DNA of 64,000 nucleotides from an uncultured Candidatus Actinomarina sp. (lineage in GTDB: Bacteria > Actinomycetota > Acidimicrobiia > Actinomarinales > Actinomarinaceae), in assembly GCA_902571385.1 (NCBI GenBank), contig CACGBK010000002.1, positions 120,684-184,683 of the forward strand, given 5' to 3'. Shown here one piece after another: positions 8,197-17,113 of this stretch. Every line of letters starts with the position of its first letter. Position 1 is the stretch's first letter. The notes under the pieces are model-generated. The model saw only the letters and a program-made list of their open reading frames with translations, made no database searches and was not told where the DNA came from. Made by a program: the position numbers and the translations under genes.

Positions 8197-9239
8197 TGCT
8201 TTTTAAAAAAATATCAATATTATTTTTAGTTATTTTTATATCTTGTGGAAGTACAGAAGAAGACGTTGAAGTTACACAAGATTTAAAAAGTAACTCTGAT
8301 CAACCAACTACTACGATTGAAGAACAAGAAAAAGAAAATGATGGTACTACTACAACGATTGTAGAAGAAGAAAATGATGGTACTACTACAACGATTGTAG
8401 AAGAAGAAAATGATGGCACTACTACAACTACGATTGAGGAAGTTGTTGAAGAAACAGAAGAGTCTAGTTCTGAAATTGTAGTCTCAATTGGAGAGATAGT
8501 TACTGACACATCATATAGAGATTATCAAAAATATGTTGATGTTACTGGATTAAGAATTTTTGCTCTTCCGGAAGTTTCTGATGAATTTATGTCCAAAGTT
8601 GCGGAAACATATTCTCAAATGTTACAACCGGGAGAAAATATAGACACCGATCTTAGATCAAGATATTTAAAAATTGTTGAGAATGAGAAGGTTTTTCAGA
8701 GAATTGGTTATGTAGGACCAGAATATTATAATTTTGATTCGCCAAATCCTTCTGTTGATTGCTGTCCTGGTAGAGGATATGAAGATAATCACACAGATTT
8801 TATTTGGGAATATCAAAATGTCTCAGCAAATGATCAAGTAGGCGAAGTAATTGAACACTTACTACATACAATAACCGGAGTTGGTTTTGCTAGAGAATTT
8901 CCTGAGTGGAATTGGTATGATGAAAATTCAAAAATCTATTTAGCTATGAATGAAGCTGTTGAAAAAAATATTTATGATATTTCTAGCTATCAGGAAATAA
9001 AAAATAATGGAGATATCGAGGGATACAACAAAGTTACTGTTCAAGAATTTTCTTTCTGGGTAATAGTTACATCTTGGGGCTACAGTGATATATACGACTT
9101 ACCTCATGGTGAATTTAAAATTAGCTCAATAAACCAAGTTCGAACAGAGCTACCTATAGCTTTTGAATTGTATGTTGACACTATAGAAAAAATTCTTACG
9201 GTACCTGACAAAGATTTGCTTAAATCTTTATTCTCTTAG
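8193..9239 (+). CDS. Lipoprotein with Thr/Glu repeat linker, unknown domain
   Basis: A 348-residue protein overlapping the end of tnaA by 4 nt (ATGA). The N-terminus has a lipoprotein signal ending in IFISC, so it should be exported and lipid-anchored. Residues about 35-90 are a low-complexity Thr/Glu/Asp linker encoded by a 36-bp tandem repeat. The C-terminal domain (about 100-348) contains a CCPGRGY segment and an EHLLH motif (Glu221, His222, His225) that could bind metal, though it is not a canonical HExxH. I do not recognise the family. Downstream lies a second lipoprotein with its own promoter. Confidence 0.75.
   Translation: MMLFKKISILFLVIFISCGSTEEDVEVTQDLKSNSDQPTTTIEEQEKENDGTTTTIVEEENDGTTTTIVEEENDGTTTTTIEEVVEETEESSSEIVVSIGEIVTDTSYRDYQKYVDVTGLRIFALPEVSDEFMSKVAETYSQMLQPGENIDTDLRSRYLKIVENEKVFQRIGYVGPEYYNFDSPNPSVDCCPGRGYEDNHTDFIWEYQNVSANDQVGEVIEHLLHTITGVGFAREFPEWNWYDENSKIYLAMNEAVEKNIYDISSYQEIKNNGDIEGYNKVTVQEFSFWVIVTSWGYSDIYDLPHGEFKISSINQVRTELPIAFELYVDTIEKILTVPDKDLLKSLFS
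8334..8441 (+). repeat. Three 36-bp in-frame tandem repeats
   Basis: Units at 8334-8369, 8370-8405 and 8406-8441. The first two are identical; the third carries a few substitutions and a shifted ACT triplet. Each encodes about ENDGTTTTIVEE, forming the spacer between the lipid anchor and the folded domain of the lipoprotein. The repeat is a likely site of slippage length variation between strains. Confidence 0.9.
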
Positions 9240-9249
9240 ATAATTATTT

Positions 9250-9255
9250 TATAAT
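9250..9255 (+). promoter_or_regulatory. Putative leaderless -10 (TATAAT) for the GH57 lipoprotein
   Basis: A perfect TATAAT ending exactly 6 nt before ATG 9262, in the 22 bp gap after the previous stop. Confidence 0.6.
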
Positions 9256-9261
9256 TGCTAA

Positions 9262-10971
9262 ATGAAAAAGTATTCAATATTGTTGATACTCTTTTTGGCT
9301 TTTTGTTCACAAACTTCAAGTAATGAATCGGTGGAAGAAGCTATTTCATCAACAACGGAGTTAATCATTGAAGAATCTGAAGATACTCCAGAGCTTTATG
9401 TGATGTTACTGTGGCATCAGCATCAGCCATATTACCCGAAAGACACCGATGGAAATTTTTCAAAGCCATGGGTCCGACTTCACGCAACAAAAGATTATCT
9501 TGATATGGTTGAGATGGTACAAGATTATGAAGGACTTCGGGTTACGTTTAATTTGACCCCAACATTAATGAATCAATTAAATGAGCTCTCAAATGGATCT
9601 AAAGATATCTATTGGGTTCATACAGAGGTTGAAGCTGAGAAGCTTACAAGCGAACAAAAAGATTTTCTAATAGACAGATTTTTTGATATCAACTCAAGAA
9701 TCATCAATACATATCCTCGGTTTGTTAAACTCAGGAACCTTAGACAATATCCTCAAGACTGGACCACACAGGACTATATTGATCTTCAAGTTCTATTTAA
9801 TCTTGGATGGACTGATCCAAAATATTTATCATCAGCCCCATTAAATAAAATTGTAGAAAAAGGTAGTAATTTTTCTGAAGCAGATAAGAAAATAATTCTT
9901 GAGGTTCACAAAAAGCTCATTGATAATGTAATTCCTGAACATCTTAATGCATATAAAAATAATCACATAGAGCTGACTACTACACCTTTTGCACATCCTA
10001 TTTTGCCTTTAATACATAACTCAGATTTGGGAAAAAGAGGAGATACAGCTTCAGATTTTCCAAAAAATACTTTTAAGTTTGAAGATGATGCGAGAGCCCA
10101 TGTTAAGAAGGGAAAAGATATCTTCTTTGAAAATTTTGGATTTTATCCCAATGGTATGTGGCCTGCTGAAGGGGCAGTTGCCCAGGAAATCCTCGAATAT
10201 TTTAACGATGAAGATATTTCTTGGATAGCAACGGGACAAAACCCTTTAGAGAAGTCACTAGATGTGAAAATTCAAAGATGGGTTGGGGGAGTAGCTTCTA
10301 AGCCAGAATTATTATATAGACCCTGGAGCACAGTGCTGCCTAATGGTGAAACGGTACCAGTATTTTTTAGAGATAATTATCTATCTGACAAAATGTTCGG
10401 TTACTCAGAAAAAAGGTCAGACCTTTCAGTTAAAGAATTTGAAAATACGATTTTAAAATTACGTGAAAAGACTTCCGAGTTAGATTTTGTTCCAGTTGTT
10501 TCAATTATTGCTGATGGTGAAAATTTTTGGGAAAACTATCCAAATGATGGCATCGACTTTTTAAATGGAATGTATACAGTACTTACTAAATACGATTGGT
10601 TAGAGACTATTACTCCAAGTGATTATTTGAAAATGTATGGTGACAGTCTTGATACGATAGACGAACTTTATCCATCATCTTGGTTCCAACCAAATTTTGC
10701 AACCTGGATAGGTGAGACTGATGAAAATGAAGCTTGGGATCTCCTATATCAAACCAGGATAGATTTTGAAGAAGCAAAAAAATCAGGAGATTACTCTGAT
10801 GAAAAAATTAATCAAGCGTACGACTACATGTTGTTAGCAGAAGGCTCTGACTGGTTTTGGTGGTATGGATTAGATCAAGACTCTACAGTTGATTATTATT
10901 TTGACCAAGCATTTAAAGACTTGTTAAGGATGGTTTACCTAAGTCTTGGTTTGGATGAACCAGGTTTCTAG
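9262..10971 (+). CDS. Secreted GH57-family glycoside hydrolase lipoprotein
   Basis: A 569-residue protein with a lipoprotein signal ending in FLAFC and a short Ser/Glu spacer. A GH57-type domain begins at [10 protein letters not shown] (residues 49-58). The likely catalytic pair is Glu303 in GMWPAEGAV (nucleophile region) and Asp418 in [10 protein letters not shown] (acid/base). GH57 enzymes act on alpha-glucans (alpha-amylase, amylopullulanase, branching activities). Surface anchoring suggests degradation of external starch- or glycogen-like polymer, which would feed the sugar ABC importer at 48-55 kb. The exact linkage specificity cannot be read. It shares a CTAG stop overlap with the convergent DUF1289 gene. 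Confidence 0.87.
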   Translation: MKKYSILLILFLAFCSQTSSNESVEEAISSTTELIIEESEDTPELYVMLLWHQHQPYYPKDTDGNFSKPWVRLHATKDYLDMVEMVQDYEGLRVTFNLTPTLMNQLNELSNGSKDIYWVHTEVEAEKLTSEQKDFLIDRFFDINSRIINTYPRFVKLRNLRQYPQDWTTQDYIDLQVLFNLGWTDPKYLSSAPLNKIVEKGSNFSEADKKIILEVHKKLIDNVIPEHLNAYKNNHIELTTTPFAHPILPLIHNSDLGKRGDTASDFPKNTFKFEDDARAHVKKGKDIFFENFGFYPNGMWPAEGAVAQEILEYFNDEDISWIATGQNPLEKSLDVKIQRWVGGVASKPELLYRPWSTVLPNGETVPVFFRDNYLSDKMFGYSEKRSDLSVKEFENTILKLREKTSELDFVPVVSIIADGENFWENYPNDGIDFLNGMYTVLTKYDWLETITPSDYLKMYGDSLDTIDELYPSSWFQPNFATWIGETDENEAWDLLYQTRIDFEEAKKSGDYSDEKINQAYDYMLLAEGSDWFWWYGLDQDSTVDYYFDQAFKDLLRMVYLSLGLDEPGF

Positions 10972-11216
10972 TCCTGTAATTTCTGTTTTTTAAGAGGACT
11001 TGTTCCAGTATCAACTTTTTCTTTATATGCTTTATCAAACGCTTTACGTTGCCATCCATCCATTCTGTTACGACTTATTTCAATAACTTTTAATTGTTCT
11101 TCATCGTTGTATTTTGACCATTCTTTAATTTCTTTTGTTGTTCTTGAACACCCGTAACACAAATCAGTATCTGGATCAGTCACACAAACATTTATACAGG
11201 GAGAGGTGATAGTCAT
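10968..11216 (-). CDS. DUF1289 family protein
   Basis: An 82-residue protein with the DUF1289 signature [11 protein letters not shown] followed by CYGC and RTTKEI-W. Four Cys in two clusters suggest a metal or Fe-S site. Function is not established to my knowledge. Its stop overlaps the GH57 stop in the palindrome CTAG. It directly follows the glycerate kinase gene (1 nt gap) and is probably co-transcribed with it. Confidence 0.88.
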   Translation of the reverse strand: MTITSPCINVCVTDPDTDLCYGCSRTTKEIKEWSKYNDEEQLKVIEISRNRMDGWQRKAFDKAYKEKVDTGTSPLKKQKLQD

Positions 11217-11217
11217 T

Positions 11218-12258
11218 CTATTTATTTATCTTTTTAGCCAATTTATACGCCGAATCTCTTAATGCTTTTTTTGAATTTTTCATACCTTTATTACCCAATT
11301 CAAATATGTCTGTAAATATACTTTCATCATTGTAGTCAAACTTGCCGCCTAAAAAATAAGTCTGCCCCGTATGAAGTTTTAAAATCTCTCCAAGTACTTT
11401 TCCACTCATAGATGAAAAATCAAATTTTCCTTCACATAAGATCGCAATTTCAAAATCATTTATTTTGTTTAATAGTTTTGTCTCACTCAAAAAAAATTGA
11501 GGACCTGAGATTATTTCACATCCAAGTACCTCACCCAATGCAAAACTTAAACCACCAGATGCACCAGTTCCTTCTTTAAATGGATCCAATGAACTAGCCA
11601 TTTCATTGGAAAGTAAATTGAAAATTCTCTCAACATTTTTTTCTAAAAATTTAATTTCACTATTTGCTAATCCTTTTTGAGGTCCAAACACTTTAAAAGC
11701 ATTGTTGTCACCAAGTAGTGGAATACTTGTATCGATTAAAACTTTTTTATTAATTTTTTTAAAAGTCTCGTTGATTTTTATATTGTTTATTAATTTGAAA
11801 TCTTTTGGCTTTGGATTCTCTATTAGATCTTCATTATTTAGAAAATCGATTCCCATCTTGCTAAGTAAACCTATTCCAGCGTCATTTGTTCTGGAGCCAC
11901 CCATAGACAAAATATCTACCTCCTCAATAATTTTTGCCAGGCATGATGTATTTAGATTTAAAGATAAATCATCTGTGTTTTTGATACCTATGAGCTGAGA
12001 GGTTTCAATGTATATATTTTTATTAATTTTTAAAGTCTCGATAGGGAACCATTTGCCAGAAAAATCTTGCTTCATAGACATCTGTTGTGTTACAAAACCA
12101 TATTCTTTAAATATCTCTGTTGAGTTCTCACCACCATCTGTGACTGGAAAGAAAGATGATTTGACATTGTTATTTTTAAATATCTTTCTTATCTCACCAA
12201 TAACTTCATCGGATGAAAGTGTTCCAGAAAATTTATCAGCAAACACAGCAATTCTCAT
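11218..12258 (-). CDS. glxK: Glycerate kinase (GlxK/GarK family)
   Basis: A 346-residue enzyme with the family's N-terminal segment FADKFSGTLSSDEV, the VTDGGE motif, the SMGGSRTNDAGIG motif and TGASGGLSFALG. These define type I glycerate kinases, which phosphorylate D-glycerate (to 2-phosphoglycerate in GarK-type enzymes) and feed lower glycolysis. It is slightly shorter than the usual 370-380 residues and has no obvious missing motif. The start is fixed by a leaderless -10 box. It is divergent from the transhydrogenase operon. Confidence 0.88.
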   Translation of the reverse strand: MRIAVFADKFSGTLSSDEVIGEIRKIFKNNNVKSSFFPVTDGGENSTEIFKEYGFVTQQMSMKQDFSGKWFPIETLKINKNIYIETSQLIGIKNTDDLSLNLNTSCLAKIIEEVDILSMGGSRTNDAGIGLLSKMGIDFLNNEDLIENPKPKDFKLINNIKINETFKKINKKVLIDTSIPLLGDNNAFKVFGPQKGLANSEIKFLEKNVERIFNLLSNEMASSLDPFKEGTGASGGLSFALGEVLGCEIISGPQFFLSETKLLNKINDFEIAILCEGKFDFSSMSGKVLGEILKLHTGQTYFLGGKFDYNDESIFTDIFELGNKGMKNSKKALRDSAYKLAKKINK

Positions 12259-12264
12259 CTTTTA

Positions 12265-12270
12265 AGTTTA
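12265..12270 (-). promoter_or_regulatory. Putative leaderless -10 (TAAACT) for glycerate kinase
   Basis: On the minus strand this hexamer ends 6 nt before the ATG ending at 12258. Confidence 0.55.
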
Positions 12271-12294
12271 TTTATATATAACTCTTAATAGGAA

Positions 12295-12300
12295 TAAAAT
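12295..12300 (+). promoter_or_regulatory. Putative leaderless -10 (TAAAAT) for the pnt operon
   Basis: Ends exactly 6 nt before ATG 12307. With the opposite box at 12265-12270 it makes a compact divergent promoter region of 48 bp. Confidence 0.5.
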
Positions 12301-12306
12301 AAAATA

Positions 12307-13320
12307 ATGAATATTGGGTTTTTAACAGATGTTGACGGATACAGGGCTCCAATACACCCTGAATCTTTTGAGAAGTATTCTATGGATCTGCATATAGAAA
12401 AAACTATATTTGATTACCTTAATTATCCAGACGCTAATCAAGAAAATGTAAAGACTATTTCTAAATTAAGTGACTTAGATGTCATCGCCTGTGTAGAAAA
12501 TATTGAAAATAAAACAATAAAGGATCTAAAAGCAGGAGCAGTCCTTATTGGCATATTTGATTTTGAAAAGATCGAAGAAATTAAAAAATTAAGACCTGAT
12601 ATCAAGGTATTAAGTTTCTTTAAACTCCCTAGGATTTCAAGAGCTCAAAATTTAGATGCTCTTTCTTCTCAAGCCAACTTGCTTGGATACGCCTCAGTTT
12701 TAAGAGCTGCAAAAGAGACATCTGATGTAGTACCAATGATGACAACTGCTGCAGGAAATATTCAACCTTCTAAGGTCTTGATTTTAGGAGTAGGAGTTGC
12801 AGGCCTTCAAGCAATTGCAACTGCAAAAAGACTTGGTGCTAGAGTTTGGGCTTTTGATATTAGAAAAGAAGCTAAAGATCAAGTGGAATCTTTAGGTGCC
12901 AAATTTGTTGAAGCAAGCGCTGAAGCACAAGACAGTGTTTATGCGCAAGAAGTCTCTGAAGAAGAAAATCAGAAAATTCAAGAAGCATTAAAAAAACAAG
13001 TAATTGATAGTGATATTGTTTTAACATTTGCTCAAATACCAGGAAAAAAAGCACCTGTCTTAATCGAAAAGTCAACCATTGAAAACATGAGAGAAAATTC
13101 TGTGATTATCGATTTAGCAGCCAGTACAGGTGGTAACTGTGAAGGTACCGAGGTTAATAAAGTTGTTGAATTAAATGGTGTAAAGATAGTTGGCGAAACA
13201 GACATTCTAAATTCAGTAAAACATGCAGCTACAAAGCTCTATTCAGAGAATGTTAGAAATTTAATTGAACTATATATAGAGAACAGTGATGATGAAATTT
13301 TTACAGAGATGAATTCATAA
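12307..13320 (+). CDS. pntAA: NAD(P) transhydrogenase subunit alpha 1 (NAD-binding)
   Basis: A 337-residue soluble domain I of proton-translocating transhydrogenase. The NAD-binding Rossmann motif is GVGVAGLQAIATAKRLGA (about residues 160-177), followed by VIDLAASTGGNCE. This subunit binds NADH and transfers hydride to NADP on domain III. It is a little shorter at the N-terminus than typical homologues. It overlaps the next subunit gene by 1 nt (TAATG), giving a classic three-gene split pntAA-pntAB-pntB operon. Confidence 0.92.
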   Translation: MNIGFLTDVDGYRAPIHPESFEKYSMDLHIEKTIFDYLNYPDANQENVKTISKLSDLDVIACVENIENKTIKDLKAGAVLIGIFDFEKIEEIKKLRPDIKVLSFFKLPRISRAQNLDALSSQANLLGYASVLRAAKETSDVVPMMTTAAGNIQPSKVLILGVGVAGLQAIATAKRLGARVWAFDIRKEAKDQVESLGAKFVEASAEAQDSVYAQEVSEEENQKIQEALKKQVIDSDIVLTFAQIPGKKAPVLIEKSTIENMRENSVIIDLAASTGGNCEGTEVNKVVELNGVKIVGETDILNSVKHAATKLYSENVRNLIELYIENSDDEIFTEMNS

Positions 13321-13607
13321 TGGAAGCAACTTTTTTACTTACATTGTTAATAACTTTTCTAGCAAGCTTTATTGGATACGAACTCATATCTAAAATTCCT
13401 CAGACATTACACACGCCACTTATGTCTGGTTCAAATGCTATTTCTGGAATTACATTAATTGCAGCAATTCTCATATACCCAGAAGTAGGAGATTCTCAAA
13501 TACTTCAAATTATCGTTTTAATTGCAATTGCATTTGCAACCCTTAATATTGTTGGAGGGTTTTCAGTAACTGGCCGAATACTAGAAATGTTTAAGAAAAA
13601 TGATTGA
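13320..13607 (+). CDS. pntAB: NAD(P) transhydrogenase subunit alpha 2 (membrane)
   Basis: A 95-residue membrane subunit with three hydrophobic segments and the conserved HTPLMSGSNAISGI stretch (about residues 31-44), typical of the alpha-2 part of domain II that forms the proton channel with PntB. Start and stop overlap the neighbouring genes (1 nt and 8 nt), indicating coupled synthesis of stoichiometric subunits. Confidence 0.93.
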   Translation: MEATFLLTLLITFLASFIGYELISKIPQTLHTPLMSGSNAISGITLIAAILIYPEVGDSQILQIIVLIAIAFATLNIVGGFSVTGRILEMFKKND

Positions 13608-14931
13608 AATAATATTATTGATCTCTGCTGTATTATTTATATTTGCTTTGAAACTATTTGGAAGACCATCAACTGCACACAGAGCAAATTCTTTTGCGAT
13701 TCTGGCCATGGGTCTAGCTGTATTTAGTGCATTTAATTTTGATTTTTCTAAATATGATTCTGCTTTTTATATCACAATTGTTTTTTCTGGACTTCTTGGA
13801 GTATTAATATCAAAACGAGTTCAAATGACACAGATGCCTGAATTGGTTGGATTATTTAATGGCTTTGGTGGAGGAGCATCTGGTGCAATTGCCTATGTTG
13901 AGTTATCTAATACTTCCTTGCCAATTTCTGATGTTTTCGTGGCAATCTTCTCAATGGTCATAGGAATATTTACTTTCTCGGGAAGTCTTATTGCTGTACT
14001 GAAACTGCGTGGCAAATTAAATAACTTCAGTACAAAATTAGGCAACATATTTTCAGTATTTCTTCCTACAATTCTAATAATTCCAGCAGTTTTAGAAATG
14101 GATACCTTTTTATATGAATTTATTATTTTGGTTGCATTAATTGCTGGAGTTATACGAGTCGCTGTTATTGGTGGAGCAGATATGCCAGTTGTCATTGCAT
14201 TCTTAAACTCGCTATCTGGAATTGCGGCTATGTCAGCAGGGTTTATTGTAAATAGCATTATTTTGATCGTGGCCGGCGCTTTAGTAGGTGCTTCAGGTAT
14301 TATTCTTACACTTCTCATGTGCGCTGCAATGAACCGAACACTTCTAGATGTTCTTAAGGGTGGTTTTGGAACTACAACTATTAACAATGAGTATGAGAAA
14401 GATCCAATAAGTACTTCTCCAGAAGATGTTGCAATACAGTTAAGTTATGCAGAATCAGTAGTTATTGTACCTGGATATGGAATGGCAGTTGCACAAGCGC
14501 AATCAGCAGTAAAAGAATTAACAAATACGTTAAAAGATAAAAATATTGAAGTGAAGTTTGCCATCCATCCAGTTGCAGGAAGAATGCCAGGTCATATGAA
14601 TGTACTTTTAGCTGAGGTCGATATTGACTATGAGGATATGTTCACCTTAGAAGATATAAATTCTGAGTTTTCCTCAACGGATGTTGTTTTAGTTTTGGGA
14701 GCAAACGATGTTGTCAATCCGTTAGCTAGAACTGATAAAGATTCTCCAATTTATGGAATGCCGATACTTGATGTAGACCTTGCAAAACAAGTCATTGTTG
14801 TAAAAAGATCTATGTCACCTGGTTACGCAGGCATTGCAAATCCACTATTTATAAATGAAAATGCAAAAATGCTTTTTGCTGATGCAAAAGAAGGTTTAGA
14901 AAATATAATCAAGTCTTTCGAGTTAGTATAA
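13600..14931 (+). CDS. pntB: NAD(P) transhydrogenase subunit beta
   Basis: A 443-residue protein with about eight or nine membrane helices (residues 1-250) and a C-terminal NADP-binding domain III carrying VPGYGMAVAQAQ, HPVAGRMPGHMNVLLAE and VLVLGANDVVNP. The complex uses proton motive force to make NADPH from NADH. In a cell with a rhodopsin proton pump this would let light-derived proton motive force support biosynthesis; that link is inference. Confidence 0.94.
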   Translation: MIEIILLISAVLFIFALKLFGRPSTAHRANSFAILAMGLAVFSAFNFDFSKYDSAFYITIVFSGLLGVLISKRVQMTQMPELVGLFNGFGGGASGAIAYVELSNTSLPISDVFVAIFSMVIGIFTFSGSLIAVLKLRGKLNNFSTKLGNIFSVFLPTILIIPAVLEMDTFLYEFIILVALIAGVIRVAVIGGADMPVVIAFLNSLSGIAAMSAGFIVNSIILIVAGALVGASGIILTLLMCAAMNRTLLDVLKGGFGTTTINNEYEKDPISTSPEDVAIQLSYAESVVIVPGYGMAVAQAQSAVKELTNTLKDKNIEVKFAIHPVAGRMPGHMNVLLAEVDIDYEDMFTLEDINSEFSSTDVVLVLGANDVVNPLARTDKDSPIYGMPILDVDLAKQVIVVKRSMSPGYAGIANPLFINENAKMLFADAKEGLENIIKSFELV

Positions 14932-14953
14932 GAAATAAAACTTAAAGTATTTT

Positions 14954-15517
14954 ATGGTTTCGCATAGTAAAACTTCAAAAATTATTCACTGGACATTTAC
15001 TTTGTTGTATTCTTACGGCATATTTAAGCAAGTCGACGACTTGAGTGAGCTTGAGGATCCCTCACTACTTAATCTCGAAATAATATTTGCAATAATTTTC
15101 TTGATTATAGTTTTTATAAGGTATTTCTATATGAAAGATGCACCAACACTTCTTGGAGCAACCAATGAGATAAGGCCAGGCCATTTATTTCTTGCCAAGT
15201 CTATGCATAGACTTATCTACTTTGTTTTGATAATGTTGCCAACCACCGGCCTTTTGATCGCGGTTTTATTTAATTTAGGAATTGGGGGAATTGATTTTGC
15301 TGTCGCATTACATGAATTTTCAGCATTACTTAGTTATGTATTAATTGCTATGCACATTGGAGCAGCTTTTTACTCTAAATTAAAAGGTGAGGGAGTGTGG
15401 AACGGTATGGTTCCGGTTTGGAAAGAAACAAAAAAATATGATTCTGATTTTTTAACTAAAATTAAAAACATTGAAAATCGTGCATATGACAAACTTGAAG
15501 AAATTCTAAAAATTTAA
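14954..15517 (+). CDS. Cytochrome b561-type membrane protein
   Basis: A 187-residue protein with four hydrophobic helices and membrane His residues typical of bacterial cytochrome b561: His in KIIHW, KSMHRLI, VALHEFS and IAMHIGAAF. Such proteins carry two b hemes and move electrons between quinol and other acceptors. It lies 22 nt after pntB; a TAAAGT hexamer 5 nt before the ATG suggests its own leaderless promoter. The physiological acceptor is unknown. Confidence 0.85.
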   Translation: MVSHSKTSKIIHWTFTLLYSYGIFKQVDDLSELEDPSLLNLEIIFAIIFLIIVFIRYFYMKDAPTLLGATNEIRPGHLFLAKSMHRLIYFVLIMLPTTGLLIAVLFNLGIGGIDFAVALHEFSALLSYVLIAMHIGAAFYSKLKGEGVWNGMVPVWKETKKYDSDFLTKIKNIENRAYDKLEEILKI

Positions 15518-15521
15518 TTAT

Positions 15522-16037
15522 CTACTTGAGACTTTTTGCCAAGTTCACTACATCTTTCATAGTTTTAACAATTGCATCAGGTTTGTAATACTTTATAAAT
15601 AATATTTTTCTGGAATTTACTACAGTATCGGATATTCTCAATTTTCTCAAAGTTTTTTGAGCTTCTTCGACTATTCGATCATTTCTTTGAACAAATAAGT
15701 CTGTTAGATGTTCATCGTCTCCATCAATTTCACCTTTCCAGTTTATTTTTATACCCATATCTAAACTGTTGGGAAAATAAGCATAAAAAGAAACATAGGT
15801 TGTAGAAGATCTACCATGACTTCTTGTATAAACTTCAACTTCGCATCTATAACCGTCTAGCTCACCAAAGATCTTTTTCTTTCTTAATATGTTTCTTGGA
15901 ATATCAATTTGGAAATTTAATATTTCTGCAGATTTTTTTAATGCCTTATTAATTTTTCTGTTCAAAGTTACTATTAGCCAAATTATTGCAACTACAAAAA
16001 GTATTATTCCCAGTCCTGACCAAATTGTTTCTTCCAT
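15522..16037 (-). CDS. Hypothetical membrane-anchored protein
   Basis: A 171-residue protein with an N-terminal membrane helix (about residues 5-25) followed by a mixed alpha/beta soluble domain containing YRCEVEVYTRSHG and ILFIKYYKPDAIV. I do not recognise a family. It follows the GAPDH-like gene by 5 nt on the same strand, so the two are probably co-transcribed; a functional link is not implied by anything visible. Confidence 0.65.
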   Translation of the reverse strand: MEETIWSGLGIILFVVAIIWLIVTLNRKINKALKKSAEILNFQIDIPRNILRKKKIFGELDGYRCEVEVYTRSHGRSSTTYVSFYAYFPNSLDMGIKINWKGEIDGDDEHLTDLFVQRNDRIVEEAQKTLRKLRISDTVVNSRKILFIKYYKPDAIVKTMKDVVNLAKSLK

Positions 16038-16042
16038 TACTT

Positions 16043-17086
16043 TTAGATATTCTTAAATAGGTACTTATTAAAAACAGTCATTTTTTCGATCCAACTGTCC
16101 TCATAAAAATAATTTATAGATGCTGCAACAGAAGATAACAATGCATTTCCATCCTGTGGTGTAAAGCAATATCCCGTTAAATTATTTTCCTTTACGTGAA
16201 GTGAATCCTTTGCAATAATTCCATGAGAAAGCAATCGACCGTGGTAACCATGATCTCGTCCAAAGGAAAATACCTTATTTGAAGATAATTTCTCGGTAGA
16301 CATCAAAAATTCACTATTTTCTAAAGAAATTAGAACCTCATTTAGTTCAGTGTTTTTCTCAAAAGATAGATTAAACCATAATGTATGCATGTATTGAGTT
16401 GGTAGCTTTATAGCTGAAGAAAATAAATTTAATTCTTTCCCTTCTTGTTTAAATAATTCAAAGACATCTCGTGCATGGTGTGTCCCAAATTCTTGATTAT
16501 CATGTTTGGTAATTGTTGGAGAGGGTGAGAATGAATCATTCTGAGAAACATCATTGGCTCTTCTTAAACATACAAAACGACCTTCATTCAAATTTTTGTC
16601 TTTATCAAGAACAAAAGTTTTAAGGATAGATGCAATATTATGGGTATTACAAGAGGCTATTAAATATTTGTTTTGATCATTTGCTAGGACATTGTTATTT
16701 ATACCCCACGCAAAAAATGGACCAAATCCATGTTCGGAACCCTGAGCTAAAAAACGTTTATCTTTATCTAAATTTGAATAAATTTCATCCCAGTTCCTAT
16801 TACCGGAAGGTGTACAGTCGATAATTACTTGGTTTTCTTCATAACTCTTCTCTAATTGTTCAACATTGAAACCCATCGATTCAAAATCATTTTTTGCTTC
16901 TGAAGTGGCAACAAGCTTTGCACCTTTTCTAATCAAAGCTTCTACTTTCCCTTTTTCATCTGAAAGTGGAGTTCTTTTAAAAAATGAAACATTGTCGATG
17001 CCCAGTTCTTCACTATGTTGAGCAAGAAGACCAATTAGTGGCTCACCAATTGTTCCTGTGCCAACGATTAATATATTTTTCATCAC
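16043..17086 (-). CDS. Type II (archaeal-type) glyceraldehyde-3-phosphate dehydrogenase homologue
   Basis: A 347-residue protein resembling archaeal type II GAPDH rather than bacterial GapA. It has an N-terminal Rossmann motif VGTGTIGEPLIG, then VIIDCTPSGN, AQGSEHG, the catalytic Cys146 in IASCNTHNI (archaeal enzymes: SCNTTG), and the conserved His pair in GTHHARDV (residues 203-204) followed by LPTQYMHTLWFNL. It would oxidise glyceraldehyde 3-phosphate. The loop after Cys differs from the archaeal consensus, so a related substrate such as erythrose 4-phosphate is possible. The frame starts GTG-ATG; a TATCTT box 6 nt before the GTG favours 17086. It is divergent from ppdK across 27 bp. Confidence 0.75.
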   Translation of the reverse strand: MMKNILIVGTGTIGEPLIGLLAQHSEELGIDNVSFFKRTPLSDEKGKVEALIRKGAKLVATSEAKNDFESMGFNVEQLEKSYEENQVIIDCTPSGNRNWDEIYSNLDKDKRFLAQGSEHGFGPFFAWGINNNVLANDQNKYLIASCNTHNIASILKTFVLDKDKNLNEGRFVCLRRANDVSQNDSFSPSPTITKHDNQEFGTHHARDVFELFKQEGKELNLFSSAIKLPTQYMHTLWFNLSFEKNTELNEVLISLENSEFLMSTEKLSSNKVFSFGRDHGYHGRLLSHGIIAKDSLHVKENNLTGYCFTPQDGNALLSSVAASINYFYEDSWIEKMTVFNKYLFKNI

Positions 17087-17091
17087 TGTAT

Positions 17092-17098
17092 TAAGATA
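17092..17098. promoter_or_regulatory. Overlapping divergent -10 boxes between GAPDH-II and ppdK
   Basis: The minus strand reads TATCTT at 17093-17098, 6 nt before the GTG of the GAPDH gene. The plus strand reads TAAGAT at 17092-17097, 16 nt before the ppdK ATG. The two hexamers are the same base pairs read on opposite strands, and the whole gap is only 27 bp. Confidence 0.45.
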
Positions 17099-17113
17099 AG
17101 AATATCAAACCTC

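Noticed and set aside
8334-8441. Possible CRISPR-like or mobile repeat
   Set aside because: Contiguous, in frame, without spacers; it is a protein linker repeat.
13893-14387. 164-codon antisense frame inside pntB
   Set aside because: Opposite a highly conserved membrane domain; its composition is the expected complement of hydrophobic codons.
15522-17086. GAPDH-II gene as a recent transfer from archaea
   Set aside because: Base composition, start signals and operon packing look like those of its neighbours; any transfer would be old and cannot be shown here.
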